A stretch of 64,000 bases of DNA. It comes from Antedon mediterranea (Eukaryota > Echinodermata > Crinoidea > Comatulida > Antedonidae). Each line of letters starts with the position of its first letter. The first letter of the stretch is position 1. The DNA is taken from contig NC_092673.1 of assembly GCF_964355755.1 (NCBI RefSeq), positions 29,145,001 to 29,209,000 of the forward strand, in the 5' to 3' direction. Below, piece after piece: positions 1 to 12,148 of this stretch. Made by a program: the position numbers and the translations under genes. Below the pieces are notes generated by a model, which had not been told where the DNA came from, searched no databases, and was given only the letters and a program-made list of their open reading frames with translations.

Positions 1-159
1 TATTGTTAGTACCTAATTACACGCGAGTCACGCGTTTTTCACACCCGTGTAAAATGTGTGGGCTTGGTATATGATATGTAGTCAGTACTGTAGTAACTAT
101 AACATTTCTATGGGTTGTACTGTCATGGAGAATGATCACACTAAATTGTAAAGGCCTAT

Positions 160-335
160 TATCAATACTGTGCAGCGGTTAAGGCAGGGGCGCCGTTTAC
201 CGTACCTAAAGAGCCAACAACATCGGCAAGGGTTCGAGGCCGACTCGCTCCTAGTTCTGATAGTGGAACAAAGTCTTCTTGGATAAGGACTATAAACCGT
301 AGGTCCAGTGTACACATACATCTTACAATTATTAA
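160..335 (+). repeat. tRNA-derived SINE fragment (family D)
   Basis: The segment has a tRNA-like head (GCGGTTAAGGC, then a B-box-like GGGTTCGAGGC). Its body continues into the text 'ggaccta / actataaaccgtaggtcc / agtgtacaca', which recurs in reverse orientation at 43085-43455 and 47800-48085. Three dispersed copies with the same head and body indicate a SINE. I do not know the family name. Confidence 0.65.
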
Positions 336-494
336 ATTGCCAATAGTTTTCTCTATTTGAATATTTAGCTGTGCAAAAATATAAATAACATAGAATCAAT
401 ATGTTGAATAATTAATTGAATAATTAAATGTTAAAGCTAAAAACCTAAAGACATCGTTGAGGAATAATTAGTGCTGATTTCTATTTTTATTTTA

Positions 495-725
495 TTTTTG
501 AAGTGTGAATATTTAAATGGAGTGTGAATACTGTATCTAAATGAAGTCTGAATATCCAATCTGAGTGTCAATATCCAATCTGAGTGTCAATATTTTCAAT
601 TGAAGTGTGAATATCCAATCTGATTGTGAATATCCAATCCGAGTGTCAATATCAAATCTGAGTGTCAATATCCAATTGAAGTGTGAATATCTATTTAGAG
701 TGTCTTTATCCAATTTGAACTTTAA
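495..725. repeat. Degenerate ~20-bp minisatellite
   Basis: About ten diverged copies of a roughly 19-22 bp unit of the form 'gagtgtcaatatccaatct' or 'gaagtgtgaatatccaat' run head to tail. No gene signal is visible. The rest of 336-1020 is AT-rich sequence in which I see nothing further. Confidence 0.75.
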
Positions 726-1019
726 ACTAAAAATGAACCTGATAAACTGTAATTGACATCAATGAAGTTGAAAGAAAATGTCAATTTAAAAAATCCAATT
801 TCAATAATTCCGTGAGTCCTGATAATATTCATAGTTTGATCAAACCATAAATAATATCTAATGGCAAGTTTTAACAATCCATTTGATAAATATTGTAATT
901 TAATCAGGATGCATAATTAATAAATATTGCAATGTTTTTCATGTCATCAGTTTACTGATAATGGCTGTGTGCAAGACACAACCAATAATTATGAAGCAGA
1001 ATAAGGCAAACACCAATGA

Positions 1020-1500
1020 AATACAGGTGTGACCAAATTGTAATTGGAGTCATTGTGAGCATGTTGCTTACACTATAGTAAGTAGTATGAGGAGAAAGGT
1101 CTTTCACTTTCACAGTAATTAATTTGAAGTGTAATATTATCAGTAGAAAATTAAGGTGTGACCAAATTGTAATTGGAGTCAGCGTGAGGAACTACCACAA
1201 CATAGCATGTTGCTTACACTATAGTAAGTAGTATGAGGAGAAAGGTCTTATTACCGAACACTTTCACAGTAATTAATTTGAAGTGTAATATTAATGTACT
1301 AGTAATATTATCAGTAGAAAATTGAGGTGTGACCAAATTGTAATTGGAGTCAGCGTGAGGAACTGTCACAACATAGCATGTTGCTTACACTATAGTAAGT
1401 AGTATGAGTAGAGAGTTTACCGAACAAAGTTTTATTCTATTATCATAGAAAATTGAGGTGTGACAAAATTCTAATGAAGGAACTAACAACAAAAAATATT
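1020..1500. repeat. Tandem repeat, ~130-170 bp unit, 3-4 copies
   Basis: A unit beginning 'aggtgtgaccaaattgtaat' and including 'catgttgcttacactatag' and 'ctttcacagtaattaatttg' recurs from about 1024, 1156 and 1323, with a more decayed copy from about 1452. Copies differ by small insertions, such as a 'ttaccgaaca' block. It looks like a local satellite; no coding potential is seen. Confidence 0.75.
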
Positions 1501-1849
1501 GCTTACACCTTACCAGTATAAAGACAGAGGCCTTGAAATCAGCCATCAGATCTTATTATTACCGAACACTTTCACTTAACTGAGTTGAAGTGTACTTGTT
1601 CAGTAGGAAATTGACAGGAATTAATCTATTGTAAGTAGGATAAAGCAGCCAGGCAATGATAGCGCTTTAAATTAACGTGCATTGTACAGTTGTTTACATC
1701 TTTTAATTTAGCTAAATTGGTAGGCAGCTGAAAATAAGTTGAAATCCTGCTTTTGATTTCAAAGACATGATAATCTATGTTTAAACCCAGATTTACAGAA
1801 AGCTAAGCTGGGAAATAATTTCTTGAGCCAATGACCCTGTTGATTGTTT

Positions 1850-2005
1850 GTTTAGGACTCCATTATTTACCCTGTAAACAACTGATTGGTTTCCATTATA
1901 ATAACAGAAGGGCCCAGCCGTTTTAGGACTCCATTATTGACATTGTCAAAAGTGTTTTCCATTATCCCAGAAAGGCCCAATTAGGACTACATTATTGACT
2001 CAGTA
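1850..2005. repeat. Degenerate ~65-bp tandem repeat, 3 copies
   Basis: Three blocks start with 'ttaggactccattattgac' or a close variant and are followed by 'tttccattat...agaaggccca'. It is a small decayed tandem repeat. The sequence between here and the kinase exon at 2394 holds nothing else I can support. Confidence 0.55.
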
Positions 2006-2393
2006 CAACAATTGTTGGATTTTACAACTCTTGCCCAATACTACTAGTACTGTGCATGTCCAACAAAGGATAGCCTACGTTTACTCTACATCGTTGGTTT
2101 GCTTTTATTCTCATGTGGATTCAACTCTTGCCTATTAACAGTAATACAGTACATGTCCAACAAACAGTAGCCTAACAATAAACAATATTTACTTTTTAAA
2201 AATGAATAAGACTAGAGGTGAAACTTGATATTCTAAAGGATTTCAAAGTTTTCATTTCGGATGAAAAATCACCCGAGAGATTGTTTGACACAAGAGCATA
2301 TCATTATAATATCCATAATTTGCAGAACAACTTTGCTTGATGAATAAATTACGAAGGATTTGTGAATTATTTCTCATAATTACTTCTTCTTAC

Positions 2394-5300
2394 CTTTATC
2401 ATACGAGCCAAATCGCCAGCATCAGCAAGTTCTAACACAATGTTTAATTCATTATTTTGGATGAAGGACGCAAGGTACTTAATGACGTTTGGATGGTTCA
2501 ATTGCTAAAAAGACAAAATAAAGATTATTAGGAGCATTCAGAAAAAGTATAAAGCTCTGTCTACACAGGGAGTTGTAAAATTATTATTTTACAACTCCCT
2601 GGTCTACACTATAAAACTAGTTTGACTAAAAAGTGTAATGTGCACAAATATGGTAGTGATATTCCCAAATATGGTAGTTATATGACATCATCATGTCCAT
2701 ATATGGGCACATTACAATTTTTTCACTTGGGCCAACGTAAACAACATTGTGGCGCATCAACTTAATGAATCGGCTTACTACACAAGGCTCAATTTGAAAA
2801 CGGTTCCCTGAGGGATGATATGAGATCACAGCTTAACAAGATACAAAGACACAGATTACTGCTACTGTGACCAGAGGCTGCAGCACTCAATTTATGCAAT
2901 ATTACTTAAAGTTCACACTAAGTTTCTTACGTCTTTACTTAGTGTAAATTAAATTTTAAAAATGGAGGATAAGATTAAGAAGGAATCATCATCCACATTC
3001 TATTAATAGACTATCAGAGTTAAGACCCATTCACACGAGGATGATAACGATCGACAACAAATAAACACATTTCTCACATACAGTAAGGAAAGAAATTAGA
3101 AAGGTTTTCGTTCTGGAATTACCGTACTGACGCGGGTATAAGCCCATACTCGGGTATAAGCCCACCCCCGACTTTTGACTAATTTTCATGAAAAATGAGG
3201 AACTCGGGTATAAGCCCACCCATTAATTTCTTTGGTACATTTCTATTTAACGAACATTGTATACTTGCTTTTCTGCTTGATAAATTCTTGTTAAATTGAT
3301 GTTTAAAATAAGATATTCTACGATAAATTACACGAACTAATTTTCCGACACTCTACACCTCGTGTATTTAGAGGCAACGTCGTACACGTGAGGGCGCTCA
3401 CTCGCATGGTGGAATACACAGTGTACATGTGCTGTTTTTGACGATCTGCATTTTTGGATCCTCGGGTATAAGCCCACCCCCCAAACTTGACGTGATTTCA
3501 TGTTCGAGGGGGGTGGGCTTATACCCGCGTCAGTACGGTATACGATAATAATTTATACTTTCTTTGATAATAATAACATTTTTAAAAATCCAATCAAATG
3601 ATGTCATGATAAATAAAATCTTTGCATTGTCACGATATTATTACTCTTACTAATCATGACGTCATTTGATTGGACGTAAGGAAGCATAGATGGTTATCCT
3701 AGATAAAAACTTTTTAGACTTTTTATGTTTGAAAACCTGGACCATTGATCGTTAAATTGTCCTTAGTGTAACTGGGCATTTATAAGAATAAATTGACTTC
3801 CAACTGATTAAAAATGGTATTTGAAAATATTTACATAAAATAAACACTTGCCAAACTACTGTACATAGGCATTAATAATATTAAATATAGTATTAGTATA
3901 AAGAGAAATCTTCTTTTTGATATATATTATTATTTCTTTTCTGCAAAGGGTCTTATGACTACAGACATTACAATTACAGATCCCTGCAATACTAACAATG
4001 TAATACAGTTAATATATTGCTGAATAAATGTGAATAATAATTAATTGGTAATCAGATGGTTGATACAAATATACTGCCAGTAGTGTTATATACATTGGGA
4101 GCAATTATACCATTGTAAACATTGGTAGTGAATTTACAGTATATACTGTACTGATGTCAGGGAGATACCTCCTTAGTAATACATTGCAATACTGTGTAGA
4201 TAATGAATAATTAATGAACACTGGCTTAATACATCTATTACAGTATTATTTGCTGAAGAAAATCAATCAACTAATTGTTTACTGACCAGTGAGTAAATCC
4301 ATAAATTAAACAGATTAATTCAAAAAATTTTCGATAAAATTCAAGAGCCATCTAGATTCGACGTGCTTTATTTCAATTTCTTTGTATGCAATTTGATGTA
4401 CAGTATTTTTCTTTTTTGTTTTATCGTCTTAATTATGCCAAGTAAAACCAATTTCAATTTTATAAAGGTGGACCAATAAAATTTCTTGGAATCTTGAATT
4501 TCATTAATGTTTTTTAACCATTTTCAATCAAACAAGTTTTTAATTAATTTATTCATTATTCTCTCAATAATATTCAGCTCTTTTATTTGACATTCAAGGT
4601 TTTAGAGTTCAAATTATTATACCAATAAAGCAATAGGCCTGTCATCGTAAAATGATACCATAATATGGAAAGCATACAGTACATTGTAGGCCTGTCATAA
4701 ATTGAATTACCAATATAAAATGGAAAGCACAGACTGGTCATAAAATTACTTATCATTTTTAATAATGTAACATATTGTGCACACACAATAATAGTATCGT
4801 CGTCATTAAATACTGAATTATATATATTATTAAAAATGTAATTTTTATAAAGGAGACATTAAAAACAATGAGTATCAATGGTTCACTAACCAACTCGTAC
4901 ATAATTGAAAATATTTTGTACAAAATACATCAAAAATATTAAAAATACAAAAAACTAATGAACATTTTGAATACTGAAATCAATTTGCAATTTTCAAATT
5001 ATTTAAAAAATTTGCTTTACCGAATAAATACATAATTGAATAACATTTTTTACTTGTTGATGTACAGTATTGTACTCCAAAAACAAAAAAATTTATAAAA
5101 TAAGACTTTAAATAGGTTATGTTGTAGTGTAGTGTTAATCACTTCTGTAGAAAAAAAAATTTGACTATTTTTGCTTTAAATTACATTTTTTCAGGTAAAA
5201 AAATAAAAATTTTTCGATCAGGTTTTTTGTCAAAATGAATATGCAACATTAAAATGGCATGTTCAACAAAAATTGTTTTCAAATTTATTTTTTCAGGGGG

Positions 5301-6618
5301 ACAACATATCTTTAAACATTTTAATTTAAAAAAAAAACCACAAAAGAAAATTGTCAAAACTGACTTACCTTTAATAAATCTATTTCTTTTATACAATCTT
5401 GTCTGGCTTTGGCATCCATCATTTCAAATATCTTAAAATCAAGAAATATGGTTTATGATAAAATGTAATCAATATTTACTACAGATTGATTCACATGTCA
5501 AAGGTCAATGATATAAGATGGAGATCTGATATTGTATTTTATTGGATATGTATACCTGTGTTCTTTGTCAAACACACTTAAAATAACATGTTAAAAACTA
5601 ACATAACAGACTCACTTTATACAGAATTAACATAATGTTTTAATATAACATTTTATCTTTAAAAAATGTGTATGGCTGTATTAAAAGCAACATTTTGCTA
5701 CTAATTACTAACTGTGAAACGTACCAATTTCAAGTAAAATGGTTAAAATAACACACAAACCATGTACAGTAGTACTTTATAATACCACAATAGTTCATTC
5801 ATTTCATTTTTTTTATGTCAGTATGGTTTGGTTTTTAAATATTTTTTTATGCAAATAGTAAGTAACTTTAAAGGTATCAACATAATGTTTTTTAATCCTT
5901 GAATTAAATCCTAAAACATTTAATTTTGAAAAGTAATTAGTGATATTGGTCACTGAACATTGAAAAGATAAAATATAAAAATCAAAACAAATTGAATTTT
6001 ATTGCAGTACAAAGAAAAGGTAAGATAAGAAACAAGCTGCTAAATATCAATATCAACAGAAATTTTGCAGCATAAAAAATCTTCTTTTTTTTTTCAATTC
6101 TTAAAGTACACTATTAATAAATTAATTGTTTAAACATTTAAACAAATTTCACTGTATTGTTGTAATAAGTATCTACAGTTGAATACAATAACTCTCCCAC
6201 TCAAAACCAGATTTTTCTTGAGATTCAAAATGTCAAAAATTCATTTTAACCAAAAAAATCTCATTCTGAATACAAGAAAACCAGACATATTACACCAGCA
6301 CAAGGGTGTCTGGTATTTTGGGAAAGTTGACTGTAAGTGTAATATTAACATTTAGTACTACTTATTTGAACAAATCGCCTAAAATTGATTGATTAAAACA
6401 ATGTACTCACTTGGACTTTTTTGAGTGCAATGATGGAGTTATCTATGACTGACTTTGCTCTGTAAACTTCACTAAATTGACCTTTTCCAATCTTCTTCTC
6501 TATCACAAAATTATCAAGATGAGAATAGTGATCTTCTGTCGTAGCGATCTCGGAGCATTGCACACCTTCCATCGTTGTCAATTTGCTGGCTCTCTCTCTG
6601 GTGGTTTGGATGATTGCA
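2394..6618 (-). CDS. NEK6/7-like: NEK6/NEK7-type serine/threonine kinase, first three coding exons
   Basis: Exons on the minus strand are 6618-6411 (acceptor at 6619-6620; coding from the ATG at 6572), 5431-5369 and 2504-2394. All three coding segments are in phase 0 and bounded by GT-AG. The translation gives the kinase N-lobe: glycine loop [10 protein letters not shown], the lysine region IALKKVQ, then [21 protein letters not shown] (helix C Glu) and [14 protein letters not shown] with hinge LELADAGDL. These blocks are nearly those of vertebrate NEK6 and NEK7, kinases that act with NEK9 in mitotic spindle assembly (family knowledge). The N-terminal extension before the kinase domain is short (about 21 residues). 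The catalytic loop and C-lobe are not in the window, so the gene must continue left of base 1. An upstream 5' UTR exon is implied by the acceptor at 6619-6620. I cannot decide between NEK6 and NEK7, which may be a single pre-duplication gene here. Confidence 0.9.
2549..2728. mobile_element. MITE family A copy 1 (right end lost) with a nested palindrome
   Basis: The element starts TA-AAGCTCTGTCTACAC and contains the family core: 'aatatggtagtgatat', then 'gacatcatcatgtccatata', then 'gggcacatta'. The right terminal repeat is missing. It lies in the NEK intron next to exon 2504-2394. Within it, 2567-2601 is an inserted palindrome flanked by GTCTACAC on both sides (see findings). Confidence 0.85.
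3120..3540. mobile_element. 421-bp TIR element (mariner-type MITE)
   Basis: Left end CCGTACTGACGCGGGTATAA and right end TTATACCCGCGTCAGTACGG are exact inverses, each flanked by TA, as expected of a Tc1/mariner-type target duplication. Inside, the phrase 'CTCGGGTATAAGCCCA' recurs three more times in direct orientation, so the element carries subterminal repeats. There is no transposase ORF. It sits in the NEK intron between exons 5431-5369 and 2504-2394. Confidence 0.9.
5064..5314. mobile_element. MITE family B copy 1
   Basis: The left end reads 'agtattgtactccaaaaac', the interior 'agactttaaataggtta', 'aatcacttctgtagaaa' and 'gctttaaattacattttttc', and the right end 'cagggggacaacatatcttt'. 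The right end is the inverse of the family start AAAGATGTATTGTCCCCC. Related copies occur at 7187, 33098, 33710 and 54951. It ends about 55 bp before the kinase exon at 5369. Confidence 0.75.
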
Positions 6619-8419
6619 CTATGAACAACAGTGAAAAAATGAATTGTCAGCAAAAACCACAGACAAATAGCAAACAGGATACGGTTCAGTGAGCAAGTAC
6701 ACTTTCAAAGGTCATTGAACTTGAATAACTCATTTAAAAATGTTTTTTTGACGTAACAGTTTAATATGCTACACAATGATACAAAGATCATATTGGTTAG
6801 TGTTTTAATGAATGGGTTGTTGGCATAAATGTTACTCCCTACCCCCAAAATATCTTTTGATACAATACGTCATTGAATTTTAATAACTTATCATTTAAAA
6901 ATGTGTACAAAAAGTGTGATACTGGTTGTATGAGACCAACATACAGATTAGGATTATGCTGGCCAAGAGGTCTACCTCCCAGGAGGTCTACTACGTAAAT
7001 CTAAATTCTAGGCATACAATTGTGCTTTAATCATAATTACTATTACCGTGAATTACATTTTTTTTTACAAAAATAAATGAAAAGGTCAATCCAAAAAAAG
7101 ATAATAATTTCATATATTAAAATAAATGGGAACATTTCCTATACAGTTGAGCATATTGTGTTTACAAAATTTACCATTACATATAAAAGATGTATTGTCC
7201 CCCAAAAACATGAAAAATGAAGAATAATTAAATCAGACTTTAAATAGTTTATTTTGTAGTTTTAATAAAGATAATCACTTCTGTAGAAAAAAAAAACAAT
7301 GAAAAGGTACAAACATGACATTAATGGCAGTGCAAGTTACAGTACAAGTTCTACAAACGCTGGCTTGGGCGATACAGTCACAGACTTACTGTAACATTTA
7401 AAAGTATTAAAGTATTGCACCACAAATGTACGAAAATGATTGAATTAATATCTCAATAAATATAAATTTTGTATTGAAATACACAAGTTCATAGCGACTT
7501 CAATCGCAAAAATATTTCAATAGATTTGCCTTTGCATAGTGTATTCAATACAGGTCAATACTAGTGCCTAAAGATTCCTTAATGAAATAACACACAAGTG
7601 GAATTCTATAGAAATATATATTGATTTCTCAATTTTTATCAGTACAGTATATTTTGTACACAGTAGATTAGAGCTAGGTATTGTTGTGTATTTGTCAACT
7701 TGTACAGTACTGTACACAGTGTTCGTATGTGCATGGTCAAATCTACTGTATGTGATGCTAAACAGTAAAAGATCATAATTTTCTCTATTATATTTTCCCC
7801 CTCCTTTCTACCCGAAAGTATTTGTTTAATTAAAATTTTAAAAGGTGATGGATTTATTGTGTCATTTAAAAAAAAAATCTTGCATAATAAAATTCAAGTT
7901 TAGTTTAATTAAATAATAATATTCAAAAGTATTGAACAAATAACACATTCATTCAGTTTACTTAAGTTTAGTGTTTACATCTACAATTATCTATAAATAG
8001 TGTACAGTACCTCATACTAGAAGTGCGCTCACCAGAAAGACTGGTGGTTTGTTTACTGTAAGTTTGTTGTAAATTTTAGTAGTCAGTGAACTTAATTGCT
8101 CAGTACAGTATGATAGAGATTGGACAGAGAATGCCAGTTTATTACACTTTTAGAAAAATGTTGATGAAACAAAAGAGATTGACAGTCACTGTGGTATGTA
8201 TTAGTTTAGTTCTAACTCAATGAGAAATCTCAAGCGAAAGCTAGTAGCAACCTGAAAATTGACATGATTTTGATGTATTGCGGGCCTATGCATCATCCTG
8301 ACTAATGAAAAAAAAAGCTGTCAACCTCTGAATAAATTTCAGGGGAGGGAGTGTGGGGGGTTTTATTTAATCACTAGGCTACACTAAACACATTTTCAAT
8401 ACAAATTCAAGAAAACGAT
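6619..8419. other. Intergenic AT-rich stretch upstream of the NEK gene
   Basis: This should hold the NEK promoter and any 5' UTR exon, but I cannot place either. Apart from the family B fragment at 7187-7300, I see only AT-rich sequence with no coding exon, RNA gene or tandem array. Confidence 0.4.
7187..7300. mobile_element. MITE family B fragment
   Basis: It begins with AAAGATGTATTGTCCCCC and continues 'aatcagactttaaatagttt...taatcacttctgtagaaa', matching the copies at 5064 and 54951. It is truncated at the right. Confidence 0.7.
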
Positions 8420-8653
8420 TTACAGATTACTGGCTGTCAACCGCTAGAAGAATATGTCTACAAGCAACAATTCAACTGGATCGGACATGTAATTAGAAAA
8501 GAAAATGAAGATCCTACAAAAATTCTTACTTTTCACACAACACACAGTAAACGAAGAGGTCGGAAGATACCATCAGTACTTGATAGAGTTGTACAACAAA
8601 GTCAACTTACTAGATGCAACTTCATTAGAGCCTGCTTCAACAGAAATTTATAA
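8420..8653 (+). pseudogene. Non-LTR retrotransposon (LINE) ORF C-terminus, fragment
   Basis: One open frame from about 8420 to the stop at 8653 translates to a tail with QFNWIGHVIRKENEDPTKI, then KRRGRKIPSVLDRV. The order 'W-x-GH-hhR ... R-GR-x ... W/LDRV' is the hallmark tail that follows reverse transcriptase in many LINE ORF2 proteins, where it usually reads as W-GHV-R ... RGRP. No RT domain is found upstream, so this is a 5'-truncated remnant. The frame is still open to a natural-looking stop, which suggests moderate age. Confidence 0.75.
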
Positions 8654-9036
8654 TTCCCACCAATGTTTTAACTGTATATATGAACTGTTTTATAAGTTGT
8701 TTTGTGACTGTGTAATTTGGTAATAGTCACTCTCATACTGTAGGCCTACATTTAAAAGTAACACATCCAAATGCCAACTTTAATTTAAGTCAATGGCTAC
8801 CAGATGTCTCTGTGAGACGGTTATTTGAACCAGTACCAGTACCAGTAAGTAGAGTATGCACGAAAACAATTTATGTAATGTTAATTGTTACAATTTTGTA
8901 ATTAAAAAAAAAATATAAATAACAACAGATTTCGCATAAAGAACCAAAAAAAACTTAAAACTTAACTTGATCTAGGCAAGGCCTACTCTATATAGGCCAG
9001 ATGTCAGAAGTATAGGCCTACCTAAAGCCTATTTTT

Positions 9037-10846
9037 CACTAGGCGAATTTGTTCGCGCGAATCGAAAGCGTCATGCTATGCGCATGCGTATTCAAGTTTC
9101 TGTCTGTCATACTCCCTTCTGCGACGAATTCTTGTTCCTTTGATTTTACGCTTCAGCGAAATTTACTAGTTCGAATTGTTTCTAGTTTTTGCGAAGCGAA
9201 ATATTGCGCAACCAATCAGAGCTCAGGAAATGAGCTATGACTTCCATGAGCACTCGTGCGAATCGAAATGCTCGGCAACCACGCGAGGAACATGAACGTC
9301 GCAGCTATTCGCTTATTAGGTTATATGCATTAATGCATATAACCTCTTCATTCTGTCAAAATCTTTATTTATTTATTTATTTATTCTTTCCTTAGCACTA
9401 TTTTGTCCGTGAATTATCTTGGCATCAGTTTCATCTAGCTACAGTAAGTCAAGTTTTCAGAGTATATTCCTTATGGCCAGGAATCGATGTGGTTATATTT
9501 TCACGATGCGCAATCAAAAAATTTTACGAAATCACGTTTGTAATCATATCTTCACAAGCATGAATCACAATTAAACAAAATTTGGTACTCATAAATTTCA
9601 GGTCATATTTCATCATATGGCAATACAATTACGTGCGTAGCGTATATAACGCTTGCGTACGCGCGCTTAAAATGTTCAAAATTGTTAAAATTTATTTTCG
9701 ATGAAATTAGAGTACGTTTCAGGCAATTTTAGGCGTTTAAAAAATTTCCATGAGTGCGCTGATTTTTGCACGCGCACTGCGCGTTAAACGTTAATGCGCA
9801 CTCTTTTTGCCTGATTTCTGTTTTACAGTCTTTCTTTAATAATATCATCATATTTGATTCACTTTTCAACTCGAAATTGCGTTATACGAGCACGTCAAAA
9901 GTGACAGGCTACGCACGTATAAGTTAACAAAATTGTGAAAATATGCTAATTTTTAAAATTAATATATATCGTCAGAATGCTGGGGAACACCTATTTTTTA
10001 TTTCATTTTCTTGAAGTGTATGTATCATATGTATGATTTATTATCAAATTAAGAGAACAAAAGTTGATTAAGTCTTCATTTTAAATTTAAAAAAAATAAT
10101 TTCGACAATCAAACAAATTATGACATTTTCTTAGGCCGAAATAACAAACTTAACATTAACTTTCTTTCTTAAGAAGTTCATATATTAAAGTTAAAAGTAT
10201 ATAGTTTGACAGTGCATTATTTTTTTACATTTTTAAAGATGTCATCATAGTAAAAAATTATAATTCATTGCGGTATGTAATAATCTATTTGCACCAAAGT
10301 GGTTACTGCATAGTAAATACACGGAGGAATTTTTCTACAACTTTTAGTCAGTTGTGTATGGCTCGATGGTCTCTGTGCTCGTGTCTATGGCATTCAAGGT
10401 ACCGAGATCGAGTCTCACCTTGGGAAACAAAAAAAAGATTTTTTTTTTATTATCCGTATTGTTTGTTCAAATTTATTTCTTTGTGTATAGATTATACACA
10501 TGATTTATAATGAAATCTAGATAAAAAGTAACAATATGTCTTTATTATTATGTAACAACAAATGTGGTTTATGACATATACGCATATGGATCTTTGATCG
10601 GATTGTGATACCGGCTATGGTGTTTGCGTTAGGTCCCATCATATATTATAAATAATTAAAGATTCTGAGAAAATCAATGAATCAATATATCTTTTAAAAA
10701 TCAATTATCTTTATTTAAATCAATGCATATAACCTATAATTCGTCATAGTGACGAATTAAATCTAGTTATTATATGTAGTGGAAAGAGAGTAGGTGATTT
10801 TTTTCTCTTTGAAACGTTGGATCCGCGCGAACAAATTCGCCTAATG
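9037..10846. mobile_element. Outer TIR element, interrupted by another element
   Basis: Left end CACTAGGCGAATTTGTTCGC and right end GCGAACAAATTCGCCTAATG are inverted copies with one or two differences, and both continue into a CGCG run. The arms are GC-rich compared with the surroundings; the left arm contains GCGCATGCG and a CCAATCAG box. Without the insert at 9319-10734 the element would be about 390 bp. CA...TG ends suggest a hAT-like MITE, but I could not find a target-site duplication. Confidence 0.75.
9319..10734. mobile_element. Inner TIR element with palindromic left end (~1.4 kb)
   Basis: The left end GGTTATATGCATT is followed at once by its own inverse, making a 26-bp palindrome. 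The right end AATGCATATAACC matches the same terminus. Both outer ends abut TA, as in mariner-type insertions. No transposase reading frame is seen, so the element is non-autonomous. It is nested inside the element at 9037-10846. Confidence 0.7.
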
Positions 10847-12148
10847 GAAAATCGGCTTAACCGCCGCCGCTGTCAAAAATCAGAAGGTGGTTTTTGTTTG
10901 TTTACACAAGGCCTAGCCTATCTATGCCTCCTACCATGGAGATACCTCCATGCTCCTACCTACCAAACTTATATAAAACAAACCTCACCTTGTGCCACAA
11001 GTTGGTGGTAATTTTAGGCCAGATTACTTTACAAGCTGTAAATGCATAAATTAACAGTATAAGTTCTTGGAAAATGATAAAGTATAGGCCTAGTAAACAG
11101 CAGAACGTCGTAACCACCGCCGTCGCCGAGCCGAGGAAACAATTTTTTTGTAGATTATAAAAATGATCGACAATGTCATAGAGGGCGACAAACATATACC
11201 ATAATTGGTAGTCGCCAATAGTTGACTTTTGAACCACAGTACGTCTGTATGAAAGACTACATTACGTAACGATACATTGTTAACTTAGGGATTCATGCGA
11301 CTTTTGCTGATCAAAAATTCCCTTAAATCTTTTTTATAAAACGAAACCAACTCACGACGGCACGGAAAACAAAAGAAAATTGTATATACTCCACTTTTCA
11401 AGATGGTAATAGTGGGACAAAATGATTTGTATTTTTGCACGTTTGCATAGGCCCTTTTAAGTTAGTTGAATTTATAAACGTAGTCTCGAAATTAGACGCG
11501 TTTTTAAAATAATTATGAAAATGTCCGAAGTCAAATTTGGTATGCTAGACATACCTGATTTTCTGTAACGACGAGGGCGTCCTTCATTGTATACAAAACC
11601 ACGTCAACTTTCTGAATCGAGGAGCTCTGAATTTATATTAATTTCCATGGTTTTATGTAATTTTTTAAGTAAACGCATTTTAGATTAAATAGAGCAAATA
11701 TCTTGGATGATCCAATATCTTTTTATAAGCTCGAACTATTGACAGCTTATGTGTTACAGTTACTCTAATTTTCGGTAATTTATAAGGCATAGCTAGGCTA
11801 GGCCTAGCTAGCCTCTAGGCCTATCATTATCCTGCTGGGCATAAACGTCACACTGGGATGGGACCGGGTGCTAGATGTGGAACGATTGTGATTACTCTAG
11901 GCCTATGCCCTGGCCTAAAGTAAGGCCTAGGTTTCTCCAGTTTTAATACTTCATGTTAGATAATGACAATAATAATAGTCTCTTGAAAATTGGAAACTTT
12001 TAAAATTAAAATATTGGTGATATCTGTTTTTCTAATAATTGAATGATAAATGATAGATTGATTGTTGTTATCATTATCAGTCAGAAAACAGAGCAGACAA
12101 CCAGCCTCATCAATTCAGCACTTGGACTTGAAATGAACACAAACCATA
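10847..12148. other. Intergenic stretch before the SWEET gene
   Basis: It contains GC-richer patches around 10850-10900 and 11100-11140 (cgccgc and cgtcgccgag runs) and several TAGGCCTA palindromes near 11790-11930. The SWEET promoter is presumably in the last few hundred bases. I see no exon, RNA gene or clear repeat family. Confidence 0.35.

Noticed and set aside
136-399. Minus-strand 87-codon frame
   Set aside because: Antisense of a family D SINE fragment; no kinase or other domain, so it is not the next NEK exon.
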